A stretch of DNA of 29,382 nucleotides from ZC4RG35 sp964571765. Lineage in GTDB: Bacteria; Actinomycetota; Acidimicrobiia; Spongiisociales; ZC4RG35. Where the stretch lies: NCBI GenBank assembly GCA_964571765.1, contig CAZNDH010000024.1, forward strand, positions 1 to 29,382, written 5' to 3'. The notes under the pieces were generated by a model. That model did not search any database and had not been told where the DNA came from. It was given only the letters and a program-made list of their open reading frames with translations. A program made the translations under genes and the position numbers. Within the stretch, counting starts at the first letter, position 1. Each line of letters opens with the position of its first letter. Of this stretch, positions 29,333-29,382 are shown piece by piece.

Positions 29333-29382
29333 CGGGCTGTGGCGCAGCTTGGTAGCGCGCTTGACTGGGGGTCAAGAGGTCG
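29333..29382 (+). tRNA. tRNA-Pro (GGG), 5' part
   Basis: The acceptor 5' strand is CGGGCTG (29333-29339) and the D stem is GCGC/GCGC around AGCTTGGTA. The anticodon stem CTTGA/TCAAG (29360-29364 with 29372-29376) encloses the loop CTGGGGG, which puts the anticodon GGG at 29367-29369. The gene is cut by the window end after 50 of about 77 bases. The 91 bases between it and the divergent binding-protein gene hold the inverted-repeat set and no other gene. Confidence 0.95.

Overview
The window looks like chromosomal, mostly housekeeping DNA of a high-GC actinobacterium. The evidence is the strong G/C third-position bias, the many GTG/TTG starts, and above all the neighbourhood pgsA-like, gcvH, garA-like FHA, merR, DUF151 nuclease, merR, which matches the arrangement known from mycobacteria (around Rv1822-Rv1832). 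Threonine-rich linkers in two exported proteins and several SD-less promoters suggest a deep-branching group such as Acidimicrobiia; this last step is inference. The window opens in the 3' end of a 5S rRNA gene and closes inside a tRNA-Pro(GGG) gene. I see no transposon, CRISPR array, phage gene or integrase, and no gene-free stretch over 300 bases.

Layout. 1-2091 (+): end of the rRNA operon and its terminator, a TPR protein, a methyltransferase and an SSB-like protein. 2211-3957 (-): a coupled three-gene unit (small membrane protein, alpha/beta hydrolase, membrane protein). It is divergent from 4116-7553 (+), a membrane histidine kinase, its NarL-type regulator and a SURF1 protein, all overlapping. 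7517-10872: small mixed-strand units (YbaK-type deacylase, methyltransferase, thioredoxin with a His-rich tail, DUF2007 protein, amidase lipoprotein, small membrane protein). 17546-10846 (-): a probable seven-gene run of yqgE, rnhB, the two subunits of aconitase X, a soluble PAS histidine kinase, galE and a phosphohexomutase. 17583-19678 (+): adenosine deaminase coupled to threonine dehydrogenase. 29241-19675 (-): thirteen genes from an oligopeptide-type binding protein through the phosphatidyltransferase, gcvH, garA-like, merR, D,D-carboxypeptidase, hpt, DUF151 nuclease, second merR, a PD-(D/E)XK-like protein, gcvT, a PPOX-fold protein and a monoacylglycerol-lipase-like hydrolase.

How the genes work together. 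The long minus-strand block joins glycine cleavage (GcvH, GcvT; GcvP and GcvL are not here) with a GarA/OdhI-type phospho-switch and two MerR regulators, plus purine salvage and cell-wall trimming. The central block feeds UDP-sugar and sugar-phosphate supply (GalE, mutase) and holds the unassigned dehydratase AcnX. Translational coupling by 4-base stop/start overlaps is pervasive, while at least five first-in-unit genes show a TANNNT box 6-7 bases before the start codon, the signature of leaderless mRNAs.

No clearly new multi-gene system was found. The points most worth a second look are the two-subunit AcnX of unknown substrate, a gene that seems to require a CTG start, the altered PRPP motif of Hpt, the altered GarA phospho-switch, a three-arm alternative hairpin before the binding-protein gene, and the leaderless promoter set.
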